A stretch of DNA of 64,000 nucleotides, from assembly GCA_035519475.1 (NCBI GenBank), contig DATIWI010000179.1, positions 39,440-103,439 on the forward strand. The letters run 5' to 3'. Source of the DNA: Fen-1467 sp035519475. Lineage in GTDB: Bacteria > Verrucomicrobiota > Verrucomicrobiia > Opitutales > Opitutaceae. The notes below the pieces were generated by a model that searched no databases, was not told the DNA's origin, and saw only the letters and a list, made by a program, of their open reading frames with translations. The position numbers were made by a program, and so were the translations under genes. Of the stretch, positions 15,819-24,275 are shown one piece after another. Positions within the stretch are counted from its first letter, which is position 1, and every line of letters begins with the position of its first letter.

Positions 15819-17624
15819 TCACGCCGCGGCCGGCAGCGCGCCGGGCAGCAGAAAATGAAAATCGCTGCCCGCGCCCGGTGCGCTCGTGCAGGCGATGGAC
15901 CCGCCGTGTGCCACCACGATCTCGCGCGCGATGGCCAGGCCCAGGCCCGCCCCCTTCTTGATCTGGCCCGGAACCCGGTAAAACTTGTCGAACACGTGCG
16001 GCAGGCTTTCCGGCGGAATTCCCGAACCGCGATCCCGCACGCCGAACTTGGCGAAACCGTCGGCCGTCGGCTCGGCGTAGAGCACGATCTCGCTACCCTC
16101 GGGCGAATACTTGCTGGCGTTGGTGAGCAGATTGATGAAGACGTGCCGGACCCGGTCGCGATCCACCGACACGCGATCCAGGCCTCCGGCGATATTCACC
16201 ACAATGCGCTGGCCCGCGCCTTCGACCACGGGCCGGATCTCGCCGATGATCGCAGCCAGCAACTCGTCCACGCGCTCGGCGGTTCGGTTCAGCGCCGTGG
16301 CCCCAGCCTCCAGGCGGCTCAGATCCAGCAGGTCGTTGAGGATCCGCAGCAGGCGGTCGGCGTCATCGCGCGCGGTCTCGAGCAGCTCCCGCTGGGCGGA
16401 CGAGAGCTGGCCGAGGTTCTGCTCGAGCAGGAGGTAGACTGCCATGCGCAGGCCGGTCAGCGGCGTCTTCAGTTCATGGCTCACGGTGCCCACCAGATTG
16501 TTCTTGGCATCGTCCAGCAGACGAAACTTCGTGACATCCTGCAGCAGGATGGCCGCGCCCCCGAAACCGGTCAGGGTGTCGCCCACGGCGAGAATCCGCG
16601 GCAGGTAGTGGCGGTCTTCGCGTCCGATGCGCAGGACCACCACATGATCGTACCCGGTGGGCAGGTAATGGTTGCCCGAGGCCAGCACGTCCGCCAGCGG
16701 CTGGCGAAGAGGCACCGGCAATCCGCGCGCGAATTCGGGCGCGGCCGCGAGGATCTCGGCCGCAGGGTTCCTCAGCTCGATCTCGCCGCCCCGCGACACC
16801 ACAAATACCGGGTCGGGGGACGACGTCAGGGTGGCTTCCATGGTGCGCTGGGCCCGCAGCACCTTGGCGGTGGTCGCCTCCCGGAAAGCCCGCAGCTTCG
16901 CTGCCATTGTGTTGAACGCGCGGGCGAGCTCGCCCAGTTCATCGCGGGACAGCACCGGCACTTCGCGGTCGAGGGCCCCCTCGCCCAGAGCCACCGCGGA
17001 TGAAGTCAGCGCCCGAATGGGCCGGAGGAGGGAGCGGCTCAGGCGATAGGACAGGAACAGCGAGAGCAGAATCGCCGCGGACATCGCGCCGATGAGGAAC
17101 TTGATCGTGGTGCGGGTCGCCCGTCCCGCCCGGGCCAGCTCAGCCTGCCAGACCCCGTGGTCGTATTGGGCCAGTGTCTCGAGCGCGCGGAGGGTGTTGA
17201 AGCAGGCGGCAGCGGTCGCACGATGCACCACTTGCCGCGAGAGCGATCCCTCGCGCAGGAACGTTTCATCCGCCTGCACCTGGGCGAGGAAGGCGGCATC
17301 GACCTCCTCGAGGGGCGCGGCGCGGGGCGTGCCCGCGGCGGTGATCGACTGTTCATGCAGATTGCGCTCGAAGCGGGCGCGCTGGGCGGAGAACTGTTCG
17401 CGGGTCTCCAGTGCATCGCCTGCCTGCGTCAGGTTGAGCGCGCTGTCCATGAGCGTGGCGGCTTCCTTCATCTCCTCCGTGGTCAGCATCGCCCGGTAGT
17501 TGGCCGCGAGCGTGACCTCGACGGATCGGCTCAGCTCCAGGCACGTGAACAGCGCATAGCCCCCCATGGCAATCAAGAGGAGCAGGAGCGGCAGCAGGCC
17601 GAGGTAGAGGCGGGTGCGGAGCAT
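15819..17624 (-). CDS. Membrane sensor histidine kinase, KinB-like
   Basis: 601 aa from MLRTRLYLGLLPLLLLLIAM. Two membrane spans (about 8-28 and 168-190) enclose a helical periplasmic sensor. HAMP follows (SYRLSRSLLRPIRALTSSAV), then a PAS-like domain (SSPDPVFVVSRGGEIELRNP), HisKA with the phosphoacceptor His in VGTVSHELKTPLTGLRMAVY, and an HATPase with N box INLLTNASKYS, G1 DRGSGIPPE and G2 GAGLGLAI. It lies 47 bp after the sigma-54 response regulator on the same strand, its obvious partner. The pairing and domain order resemble KinB with AlgB of Pseudomonas. Confidence 0.93.
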   Translation of the reverse strand: MLRTRLYLGLLPLLLLLIAMGGYALFTCLELSRSVEVTLAANYRAMLTTEEMKEAATLMDSALNLTQAGDALETREQFSAQRARFERNLHEQSITAAGTPRAAPLEEVDAAFLAQVQADETFLREGSLSRQVVHRATAAACFNTLRALETLAQYDHGVWQAELARAGRATRTTIKFLIGAMSAAILLSLFLSYRLSRSLLRPIRALTSSAVALGEGALDREVPVLSRDELGELARAFNTMAAKLRAFREATTAKVLRAQRTMEATLTSSPDPVFVVSRGGEIELRNPAAEILAAAPEFARGLPVPLRQPLADVLASGNHYLPTGYDHVVVLRIGREDRHYLPRILAVGDTLTGFGGAAILLQDVTKFRLLDDAKNNLVGTVSHELKTPLTGLRMAVYLLLEQNLGQLSSAQRELLETARDDADRLLRILNDLLDLSRLEAGATALNRTAERVDELLAAIIGEIRPVVEGAGQRIVVNIAGGLDRVSVDRDRVRHVFINLLTNASKYSPEGSEIVLYAEPTADGFAKFGVRDRGSGIPPESLPHVFDKFYRVPGQIKKGAGLGLAIAREIVVAHGGSIACTSAPGAGSDFHFLLPGALPAAA

Positions 17625-17671
17625 GATCGTTTGAAGCGGCCCTGGCTGCGGCGCCGGAAGCCTAGCCGGTC

Positions 17672-19006
17672 TTACAGCAATCCGAGCTTCTGCCGTTTGC
17701 GGTAAAGAGTGGCCGGATCGATCCCCAGAGTGCGGGCCGCTTCCTCCAGCGTGGCGGAAATGCCGAGAATGCGCCGGAGGTGCTCGGCTTCGAGGCTGTC
17801 CAGGGTCACGCGCGCGCCGACCTGCACCGACGATTCCGGCCGGTGGGTGAATTCCTCGGGGAGATCCGCGAGCAGCAAGGCCTCGCCGCCGGCCAGGATG
17901 ACCGCCCGCTCGATCACATTGCGCAGTTCGCGCAGATTGCCGGGCCACGCATAGGCGCGGAACGCCGCCGTGACCTCGGGCGCGAAACCCTGCACCTTCT
18001 TGCCGAGGCGGCGCGCAAAGAAACCCAGGTAATTCCCGGCCAGGCGCATCAAGTCGCTGGGACGCTCCTGCAGGCCCGGCAGGGCAACGGTGATCACGTT
18101 GAGCCGGTAGAACAGATCCTCGCGAAACCGGCCCGCCTTCATCTCTCCGGCGAGATTGCGATTGCTGGCGGCCAGCACGCGCACCGTCGCCCGGCGCGGT
18201 CGCGCCTCCCCCACCCGCTCGTATTCGCGATCCTGGAGCAGGCGCAGCAGCTTGGGCTGGATTTCGACCGGCAATTCCCCGACCTCGTCGAGAAACAGCG
18301 TGCCGCCCTCCGCGGTCGCCACTTTGCCAAAGGTGTCCTGCACCGCCCCGGTGAAGGCCCCTTTCACATGGCCAAACAGCTCGCTCTCCAGCAGCTCCTT
18401 GGAAAGACTCGGGCAATTGACCGTGACAAAGGGCCGCTCGCGCTGCGCACTGCGGCGGTGGATTTCGCGCGCCAGGACGTTCTTGCCGGTGCCGCTCGGC
18501 CCCAGAATGAGGATCGTTGCCGTGGTGTCGGCGGCCTTGAAGGCGATATCGAACAGGCGCTGCACCGCGGGTTCCTGGGAGGTCAGATCGATCTCCGGCG
18601 ACTCGTCGGCCAGCTGTGATTCAAGCTGCTGCACCCGTTGCTCCAGCGAACGGGTCCGGGCGATCTTCTGCAGGACCTGCCGGATCTGCTCCGGCGTGAA
18701 CGGCTTCGGAATGAAATCGAAGGCGCCCCGCCGCATCGCCTCGACCGCGACGGTAATGCTCGCGAACGCGGTGAACATGACCACCGCAAGCCCCGGCGAG
18801 ACCTCAAGCAGCTTCTCCAGGATCACCAAGCCGTCCTCGGCTCCGAGCTTCACATCGAGGAAGCACACATCGAAGCCCTCGGTTTCCACCAATTTCAGGG
18901 CGCGCGCCCCGTTCGGTGCCTCCACCGCCACATGCCCGGTCGTCTGCACTGCGATGGCCGTCGTCTTCCGGATGCTGGCTTCGTCGTCGACGATGAGGAT
19001 TCGCAT
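17672..19006 (-). CDS. Sigma-54-dependent response regulator, AlgB/NtrC type
   Basis: 444 aa. The receiver domain (1-120) has the acidic pocket ILIVDDEAS, the phospho-Asp in CFLDVKLGAEDG and the Lys in FIPKPFTPEQ. The AAA+ domain has Walker A LGPSGTGKN, the sigma-54 contact loop GAFTGA, Walker B GGTLFLDEVGELP and the sensor segment FREDLFYRLNVI. A Fis-type HTH closes it (EAARTLGIDPATLYRKRQKL). It activates RNA polymerase carrying sigma-54. The kinase gene follows. The leader upstream begins after an intrinsic terminator at 19117-19143. Target genes cannot be read from the window. Confidence 0.96.
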   Translation of the reverse strand: MRILIVDDEASIRKTTAIAVQTTGHVAVEAPNGARALKLVETEGFDVCFLDVKLGAEDGLVILEKLLEVSPGLAVVMFTAFASITVAVEAMRRGAFDFIPKPFTPEQIRQVLQKIARTRSLEQRVQQLESQLADESPEIDLTSQEPAVQRLFDIAFKAADTTATILILGPSGTGKNVLAREIHRRSAQRERPFVTVNCPSLSKELLESELFGHVKGAFTGAVQDTFGKVATAEGGTLFLDEVGELPVEIQPKLLRLLQDREYERVGEARPRRATVRVLAASNRNLAGEMKAGRFREDLFYRLNVITVALPGLQERPSDLMRLAGNYLGFFARRLGKKVQGFAPEVTAAFRAYAWPGNLRELRNVIERAVILAGGEALLLADLPEEFTHRPESSVQVGARVTLDSLEAEHLRRILGISATLEEAARTLGIDPATLYRKRQKLGLL

Positions 19007-19116
19007 AAGGCTCCAACACTGTCAGATAAAGGTGCCGACGGTTCCCCGCCAACCCCAAACCGGACCCCTCTCGATGGCGCGGGCGCGCTCGCTACTGTCC
19101 CGCCCCCAAAAGCCAA

Positions 19117-19143
19117 GGCGGGGCCGCCTGAGGCGACCCCGCC
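19117..19143 (-). terminator. Intrinsic terminator facing the response-regulator gene
   Basis: GGCGGGGCCGCC, loop TGA, then GGCGACCCCGCC: an 11-of-12 bp GC-rich stem with one mismatch. In the minus direction it is followed within a few bases by CTTTT (complement of 19109-19113). It lies 14 bp downstream of a TAG codon at 19158-19160. It ends some minus-strand transcript that starts upstream of the response regulator, or acts as an attenuator in the regulator's leader. Confidence 0.72.
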
Positions 19144-19157
19144 AAGTCCAGCTTCAA

Positions 19158-19346
19158 CTAAATCCCGATCTGCTCGCCGTTGTTGAGCAACGGCTCGCAG
19201 CCCGGGAAGTGTCCAAAGTGACGCTCCGGACCGACCAGGAGTTTCCGGAGACTCGCCGACGCACTGGTCGCCAGAGGCCCGCCCCGCTCGGAGTCTTCCA
19301 GCGACTTCGTCCGACCAAAACCTCGAAAGAACCACCCGCTGTAGAC
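19158..19346 (-). other. Orphan minus-strand unit: 62-codon open frame without a usual start, or a structured RNA
   Basis: The frame after the TGA at 19347-19349 reads to TAG at 19158-19160. It encodes segments such as SLRKLLVGPERHFGHFPG and CEPLLNNGEQIGI. It has no ATG, GTG or TTG near its start. All three minus frames are open across much of this GC-rich region, so the open frame alone is weak evidence. The DNA is rich in inverted repeats, such as AGACTC pairing with GAGTCT and CCGTTG with CAACGG. With the terminator just downstream, a non-coding RNA of roughly 200-260 nt is as likely as a small protein. I recognise no RNA family. Confidence 0.35.
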
Positions 19347-19349
19347 TCA

Positions 19350-19683
19350 CCCTGGCCACTGGCGGTTCCGCGGGCTCCTTAAAACAGAATGCAGGTTGTC
19401 TCAACTTTCAAGTGGCGGCGCCGTTTGGGTGGGAGCAGATCTTATCCGTTTAGTCGCGAACCGGTTATCACGAGTTGCATTGCCGGCGCGTTGTGGAATC
19501 TTGCGGGCGGCGCACCCCGGCCGGACATTAGGAAATGAAATACTCATCGACTGACACCTGTTTACCATGCCACGCTCACCCGGCTTGTGGCCGCGCCGGA
19601 TGAGCCGCCTCTGCTCGCCTGCCTGATTGCCACGCCGCGCGAAATCGCCCTCTGTCCCCTCTGAAGCCACTACCCCTGAGGCC
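19350..19683. other. Stretch with no recognisable gene
   Basis: About 330 bases between the orphan minus-strand unit and the adenylate-kinase-like gene. It is richer in A/T than its surroundings around 19380-19560. A minus-strand AAGGAG lies at 19376-19381 but has no start codon at a proper distance. TTGAAA and TTGAGA hexamers on the minus strand (19399-19411) lack a convincing -10 partner. I see no conserved reading frame. Confidence 0.5.
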
Positions 19684-20940
19684 ATGCATTCCCCTGTTCC
19701 TTCCGCCTCCGAACCGGCCATGGCCGGCACCCCGATGCCGGCTCCAGCGACCGGGTCCAGATTCCCCGACCTGGAGATCAAGGACGCGCAACTGATCTTC
19801 AACTCCGTCTGGGAAAGCCTGGAAGCCGAGTTTGGGCTGCAGCATCTGCGATTTCCCAAGGAGATCATCCTGCTGGGAGGCGCACCCGGTGCCGGCAAGG
19901 GCACCAACACCCCGTTCATCCTCAAGGCCCGCGGCCTCACCTGCCCGCCGATTGTTGTCAGCGCCTTGCTCGACTCACCGGAGGCGCGCCGCATCAAGGA
20001 GGCGGGTTACATGGTCGGCGATCGCGAAGTCGTGGGCATCCTGCTGCGCCGGCTGCTCCAGCCCGAATACCGCGACGGCTGCATCCTCGACGGCTTCCCG
20101 CGCACCAACGTGCAGGTCGAGTGCCTGAAGCTGCTGGTCGACCGCATGGAGGCGCTTTGGCGGGAATTCGCCTCCACGCCCTTTCGCATCCATTTCCGCC
20201 AGCCCACCATTCACATCATGGTGCTGTTCGTCGACGAGAACACCTCCGTTCAACGCCAGCTCAAGCGCGGCCGTGAGGTGCGGGCCCACAACGGCGAGGT
20301 GCGGCGCACGGGGATGGGCGAACTGCAGGAGGAGCGCGCCACCGATTATGACGAGGACCTGGCGCGGCGCCGATACCGTGTGTTCAAGGAACAGACCTGG
20401 GAAGCGCTCCAATCGCTGCGTGACCTCTTCCATTACCATTTCGTCGACGCCCAAGGATCTCTCCAGGAAGTCGAATACAACATTCTGACCGAGCTCCAGT
20501 ACCAGAGCTCGCTCGAACTCGATCCCCGCACGTTCGACCGGCTGCGGAGCCTGCCGCTGGCCAGCGAAATCGTCGTGCATGCCCGGCAGGAGCTGGTCAA
20601 GCGGCTCGACGCCTATGCCTTTCAGCACGCGGAGGTCTTCGAGAAGGTGGTGGCGCTAATCGAGAAGAAGATGATGCCCATCATCAAGCGCCACGCCATC
20701 TCCGGGCTCGCCCTGGTCAACAGCGAGGATCCGCTCCTCGACGACGCGCTCGCTCTCGCCATGCTCATCGACGTTTTTTCCGAGCGCGGCTTCCACGCCG
20801 TGGTGGACCTGCATCGCCTGGATATCCCGGAAAAGATCGATCCGGCTACCGGCCAGATTCAGAGCCGCATGAAAAAGGTGTACCGTATCCAGGTGCGTTT
20901 CCCGGGGTCCGAGATCCGGCGCGGGCAGGGCCCGTTCTGA
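19684..20940 (+). CDS. Large adenylate-kinase-like nucleoside monophosphate kinase
   Basis: 418 aa from MHSPVPSASEPAMAGTPMPA. Starts at 19627 (TTG) or 19720 are possible. The N-terminal half is an adenylate-kinase fold: Walker A ILLGGAPGAGKGTNTPF, ADPEA-like SALLDSPEARRIKEAGYMVG, and the NMP-binding DGFPRTNVQVECLKLL. It has a LID-like Arg-rich stretch (VQRQLKRGREVRAHNG) and lacks the zinc-finger LID. The second half (about 220-418), with KRHAISGLALVNSEDPLLDD and a closing HLDIPEKI-like segment, is an extension absent from the usual 215-aa enzyme. A phosphotransferase role is likely; the exact nucleotide is not shown. Confidence 0.82.
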   Translation: MHSPVPSASEPAMAGTPMPAPATGSRFPDLEIKDAQLIFNSVWESLEAEFGLQHLRFPKEIILLGGAPGAGKGTNTPFILKARGLTCPPIVVSALLDSPEARRIKEAGYMVGDREVVGILLRRLLQPEYRDGCILDGFPRTNVQVECLKLLVDRMEALWREFASTPFRIHFRQPTIHIMVLFVDENTSVQRQLKRGREVRAHNGEVRRTGMGELQEERATDYDEDLARRRYRVFKEQTWEALQSLRDLFHYHFVDAQGSLQEVEYNILTELQYQSSLELDPRTFDRLRSLPLASEIVVHARQELVKRLDAYAFQHAEVFEKVVALIEKKMMPIIKRHAISGLALVNSEDPLLDDALALAMLIDVFSERGFHAVVDLHRLDIPEKIDPATGQIQSRMKKVYRIQVRFPGSEIRRGQGPF

Positions 20941-20958
20941 TCGCACCCGCGCGGCCGG

Positions 20959-22194
20959 TCACTCGTAGCGCAGCGCCTCGATCGGATCGAGCGAGGCGGC
21001 CTTCCATGCCGGGTAGAATCCGAAACAGATGCCGATGCCCGAGCAGACCACGAGGCCCAGGAACGCCCAGTCCCACGGAAAGATCGCGTCGGCCTTCATC
21101 AGGATGGCCACGAGGTTGCCCACCCCCACGCCGAGCGCGATTCCGAACACCCCGCCCGCCAGGGAAATGGCGACCGCCTCGATGAGAAACTGCGTGAGAA
21201 TGGATTTCTTGCGCGCGCCGATCGATTTGCGGATGCCGATCTCCTTGGTGCGTTCTGTCACACTGACGAGCATGATGTTCATGATTCCCACCCCGGCGGC
21301 CAGCAGCGCGATCCCGCTGATGACGAATGATCCGTTCGAAACCACATCGGCCACCTTTCCGAAGATGCCGAGGATCGAATCGTTGGAATACAGTTCGAAA
21401 TCGTTTTCCGCCTCCGGCGCCAGACCGCGCACGATGCGCATCGCCGTCACCCCCTTGTCCATCGTCTCATTGTAGAGCTGATGGGACGGCGCCTCGGTCG
21501 CAATATTGACGGTATAGCGTTCCGTTCCCATGTCGGAGAAGAACCGGGTGATGGGAATCATCGCGATATTGTCGTCGCTCTGTCCAAAGGTGGTCCCCTT
21601 GCCGGCAAAGGTTCCAATCACTACATAGGTCCGCTCCTTCACCTTGATCGTCTTGCCCAGCGGGTTCTCCGCTGGAAAGAGCTTCTTGATGATGTCCTGG
21701 CCGATGATGACCACCGGCCGTCCGAGCTCGATGTCCTCCGGCTGGAAGTTGCGCCCGAGCTCAATGCTGAACTGATTCGCGTTGAGAAAGAACTCATTGG
21801 TGCCGCCGAACGAGACATCCGGGGTCGTCTTGCGCGCATTGTACACCGCCTGGGCCGGACTCTGATTGAAGACCTTCAGGCACACCACCTCCGAGACGCC
21901 GGCCATGAGCTGTTTGTAGCGGAGGGCCTGGGCGAGCGTGATATTGCGGCGCATCTCGTACTTGCGGTGATCCCGGCCGCCACCACCGACGACGGGCCAT
22001 TTGGCCATCTGGAAGGTATTCGAGCCCAGGAAGCTGAGCCCGACTTCAATGGAGCCGCGCAGGGCCGAAATCGTCGTCATCACCCCGATGACCGAGAACA
22101 CCCCGATGGTGATGCCCAGCATCGTGAGGATCGAGCGGAGCTTGTTGACGCCGATCGAACTGAAGGCGATGCGGAGGATCTCAGTGAGGGGCAT
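20959..22194 (-). CDS. ABC transporter permease, MacB/FtsX type (1)
   Basis: 411 aa. One N-terminal membrane span (about 20-45) is followed by a large periplasmic MacB_PCD domain and three C-terminal spans. The FtsX-type coupling region is clear: MLVSVTERTKEIGIRKSIGA, then RKKSILTQFLIEAVAISLAG. It ends the operon adaptor, ATPase, permease 2, permease 1, 33 bp behind permease 2. MacB-type transporters are mechanotransmitters that drive export from the periplasm through an outer-membrane channel. No TolC gene is present. Confidence 0.92.
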   Translation of the reverse strand: MPLTEILRIAFSSIGVNKLRSILTMLGITIGVFSVIGVMTTISALRGSIEVGLSFLGSNTFQMAKWPVVGGGGRDHRKYEMRRNITLAQALRYKQLMAGVSEVVCLKVFNQSPAQAVYNARKTTPDVSFGGTNEFFLNANQFSIELGRNFQPEDIELGRPVVIIGQDIIKKLFPAENPLGKTIKVKERTYVVIGTFAGKGTTFGQSDDNIAMIPITRFFSDMGTERYTVNIATEAPSHQLYNETMDKGVTAMRIVRGLAPEAENDFELYSNDSILGIFGKVADVVSNGSFVISGIALLAAGVGIMNIMLVSVTERTKEIGIRKSIGARKKSILTQFLIEAVAISLAGGVFGIALGVGVGNLVAILMKADAIFPWDWAFLGLVVCSGIGICFGFYPAWKAASLDPIEALRYE

Positions 22195-22227
22195 GGTCGG
22201 GGATCAATGGCGGACGCCGCGCCGAAC

Positions 22228-23487
22228 TCATTCGTACCGCAACGCCACCACCGGATCGAGGCGCGAGGCACCCCAAGCCGGCAGAAAGCCAGACAGGATG
22301 CCGGTGGCCACGGATACTAGCATGCTGATCAAAACCAGATCGGGTGAAAACCGGACCGGAAAATTGGGCATCTGCACGTGGATGCCCAGGAAGACGGCAT
22401 AGGCGACCACCATGCCCACCGACCCCCCGATGAGGCAGATGGAAACGGCCTCGACCAGGAACTGCATCAGGATCGTGCGCCTCCGGGCGCCAATCGCCTT
22501 GCGCGTGCCGATCTCCTTCGTGCGTTCCTTCACACTCACAAAAGTGATATTCATGATGCCGATCGCTCCGACAAACAACGAAAGCCCGGTGATGAAAAGT
22601 CCCGCGAAGGCGATCGCCGTCTTGATGGGATCGAGCTGCGCCTTGAACGCTTGCTGCTCGTTCACGTTGAAATTGTCGCGTTCGCCGGGCAACTGGCCGC
22701 GCACCCGCCGCATGGCCCCGATCAGTTCATCCTTGGCCGGGCCCATCTTCGTCTTGTCCAGCACCTTCACCTCCAGCCGCGCGCCCCGCCGCCCGCCGAA
22801 CATCCGGGTGAACGCCGAGATCGGCATCATGACCTGGTTGTCAAAACTGAACAGGCCTAGAAACTCGCCCTGCTTGGCGAAGACGCCGATCACGGAGCAG
22901 GGGTGGCCATCGATGATCACGGTCTGGCCGAGGGAGGACTGGCGCGGGAAGAGCGCCTCCGCGACGGTGTAGCCCAGCACACACACCGCCCGGCCGCCAT
23001 TGGATTCCACGTCATTGAAGAACCGCCCTTCCTCACAGTCCACGGTGGTCATGCGCGCATAGTCGGCCGTCGTCCCCATCGCAAAGATTCCATCCACTTT
23101 GCCGTCGCCATACTTGACCGAGCATCCCCGGCCGGCCTGCGGCACGGCGATCTCCAGCAGCGAATTGGGCGTCTCCGCGATGATGCGGTTCAGTTTCTCG
23201 GCATCCGTGATCCGGATGGGCGGCCGATTGATGTAGTTCCACCAGTCTTCCGCGCCAAACCACGGCCATTTCTCGACGTAAAAGACATCGTTGCCCAGCA
23301 TCGCGAGGCTGTTCTCGAAACCCGTGTCGATCCCGCGGATGGCGGTGCCCATCAGGGTGACGGCCACGATGCCGATGATGACCCCCAGCGCGGTCAGCAC
23401 CGAACGCGTCTTGTTCGCCCGAATCTGCGCCCACGCGATGCGGATGGATTCGGTGAATTCGTAGAGGAAGCGGGCCGGGGTTTTCAT
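22228..23487 (-). CDS. ABC transporter permease, MacB/FtsX type (2)
   Basis: 419 aa with the same layout as its neighbour: a first span at about 20-45, a periplasmic domain (LAMLGNDVFYVEKWPWFGAE) and three closing spans with TFVSVKERTKEIGTRKAIGA then RRRTILMQFLVEAVS. The two permeases are diverged paralogues, so the membrane part is probably a heterodimer served by one ATPase. It starts 25 bp after the ATPase gene. Confidence 0.92.
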   Translation of the reverse strand: MKTPARFLYEFTESIRIAWAQIRANKTRSVLTALGVIIGIVAVTLMGTAIRGIDTGFENSLAMLGNDVFYVEKWPWFGAEDWWNYINRPPIRITDAEKLNRIIAETPNSLLEIAVPQAGRGCSVKYGDGKVDGIFAMGTTADYARMTTVDCEEGRFFNDVESNGGRAVCVLGYTVAEALFPRQSSLGQTVIIDGHPCSVIGVFAKQGEFLGLFSFDNQVMMPISAFTRMFGGRRGARLEVKVLDKTKMGPAKDELIGAMRRVRGQLPGERDNFNVNEQQAFKAQLDPIKTAIAFAGLFITGLSLFVGAIGIMNITFVSVKERTKEIGTRKAIGARRRTILMQFLVEAVSICLIGGSVGMVVAYAVFLGIHVQMPNFPVRFSPDLVLISMLVSVATGILSGFLPAWGASRLDPVVALRYE

Positions 23488-23512
23488 CGGTGGCAGTGGT
23501 GACCGCGCGGAT

Positions 23513-24256
23513 TCAGACGTAAGTCATCCGGTCGCTTTCAATCAAACCATCGTGCAGGCGGATGGCCCGGCGGGCGTGCCGGGCAATGTCCTCCTCGTGC
23601 GTCACGACGATGATCGTGTTGCCCTGTTCATAGAGCTGGTCGAAGAGCTGCATGATTTCCTCGCCGGTCTTGGAATCGAGATTCCCGGTGGGCTCGTCCG
23701 CGAGGATGATCGAGGGGTGGTTGACGAGCGCGCGCGCGATGGCCACGCGCTGGCGTTGCCCGCCCGACAGCTCGTTGGGTTTGTGCAGCATGCGGTCGCC
23801 CAAGCCCACGTTGGTCATCGCCAGCCGGGCGCGCTCCCTTCGCTCGTGCGGCGACAGCCCCGCATAGATCAGCGGCAGTTCGACGTTGTGCAGGGAGGTC
23901 GAACGGGGCAGCAGGTTGAAGGTCTGAAAGACGAAGCCGATCTCCCGGTTGCGGATGCTGGCCAGCTCGTCGTCCGACATGCTGGAGACGTCCTTGCCGT
24001 TGAACTCGTAATGTCCGCTGGTGGGCGTATCGAGGCACCCGAGCATATTCATCAGGGTCGACTTGCCGCTGCCCGACGGGCCCATGATGGCCAGGTATTC
24101 GTTGCTGTGGACCTGGAGGCTGACCCCCCGGAGAGCGTGCACCGTCTCCTCGCCCATGTGATACAGCTTGGTCACCCCCCGGATGTCGATCACCAGGGGG
24201 CCGCGCGGGCGGACGGTGCGGCCAGAGATGGCGGCGGGTGCGGTGGGAGAAATCAT
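23513..24256 (-). CDS. ABC transporter ATP-binding protein, MacB/LolD type
   Basis: 247 aa from MISPTAPAAISGRTVRPRGP. An upstream Arg-rich start overlaps the adaptor gene and is rejected. All nucleotide-binding motifs are present: Walker A MGPSGSGKSTLMN, Q loop VFQTFNLLPRSTSLHNVELP, signature ELSGGQRQRVAIARAL, Walker B ILADEPTGNLDS and switch His IIVVTHEEDIA. The NLLPRSTSLHNVELPLIYAG block is typical of the MacB/LolD/FtsE class. It powers the two permeases downstream. Confidence 0.95.
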   Translation of the reverse strand: MISPTAPAAISGRTVRPRGPLVIDIRGVTKLYHMGEETVHALRGVSLQVHSNEYLAIMGPSGSGKSTLMNMLGCLDTPTSGHYEFNGKDVSSMSDDELASIRNREIGFVFQTFNLLPRSTSLHNVELPLIYAGLSPHERRERARLAMTNVGLGDRMLHKPNELSGGQRQRVAIARALVNHPSIILADEPTGNLDSKTGEEIMQLFDQLYEQGNTIIVVTHEEDIARHARRAIRLHDGLIESDRMTYV

Positions 24257-24275
24257 GGCAACGGGGCGGATCGGC

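Noticed and set aside
18895..19404. 169-codon minus-strand frame upstream of the response regulator
   Set aside because: It reads through the intrinsic terminator and into the start of the regulator in another frame; no domain is visible.
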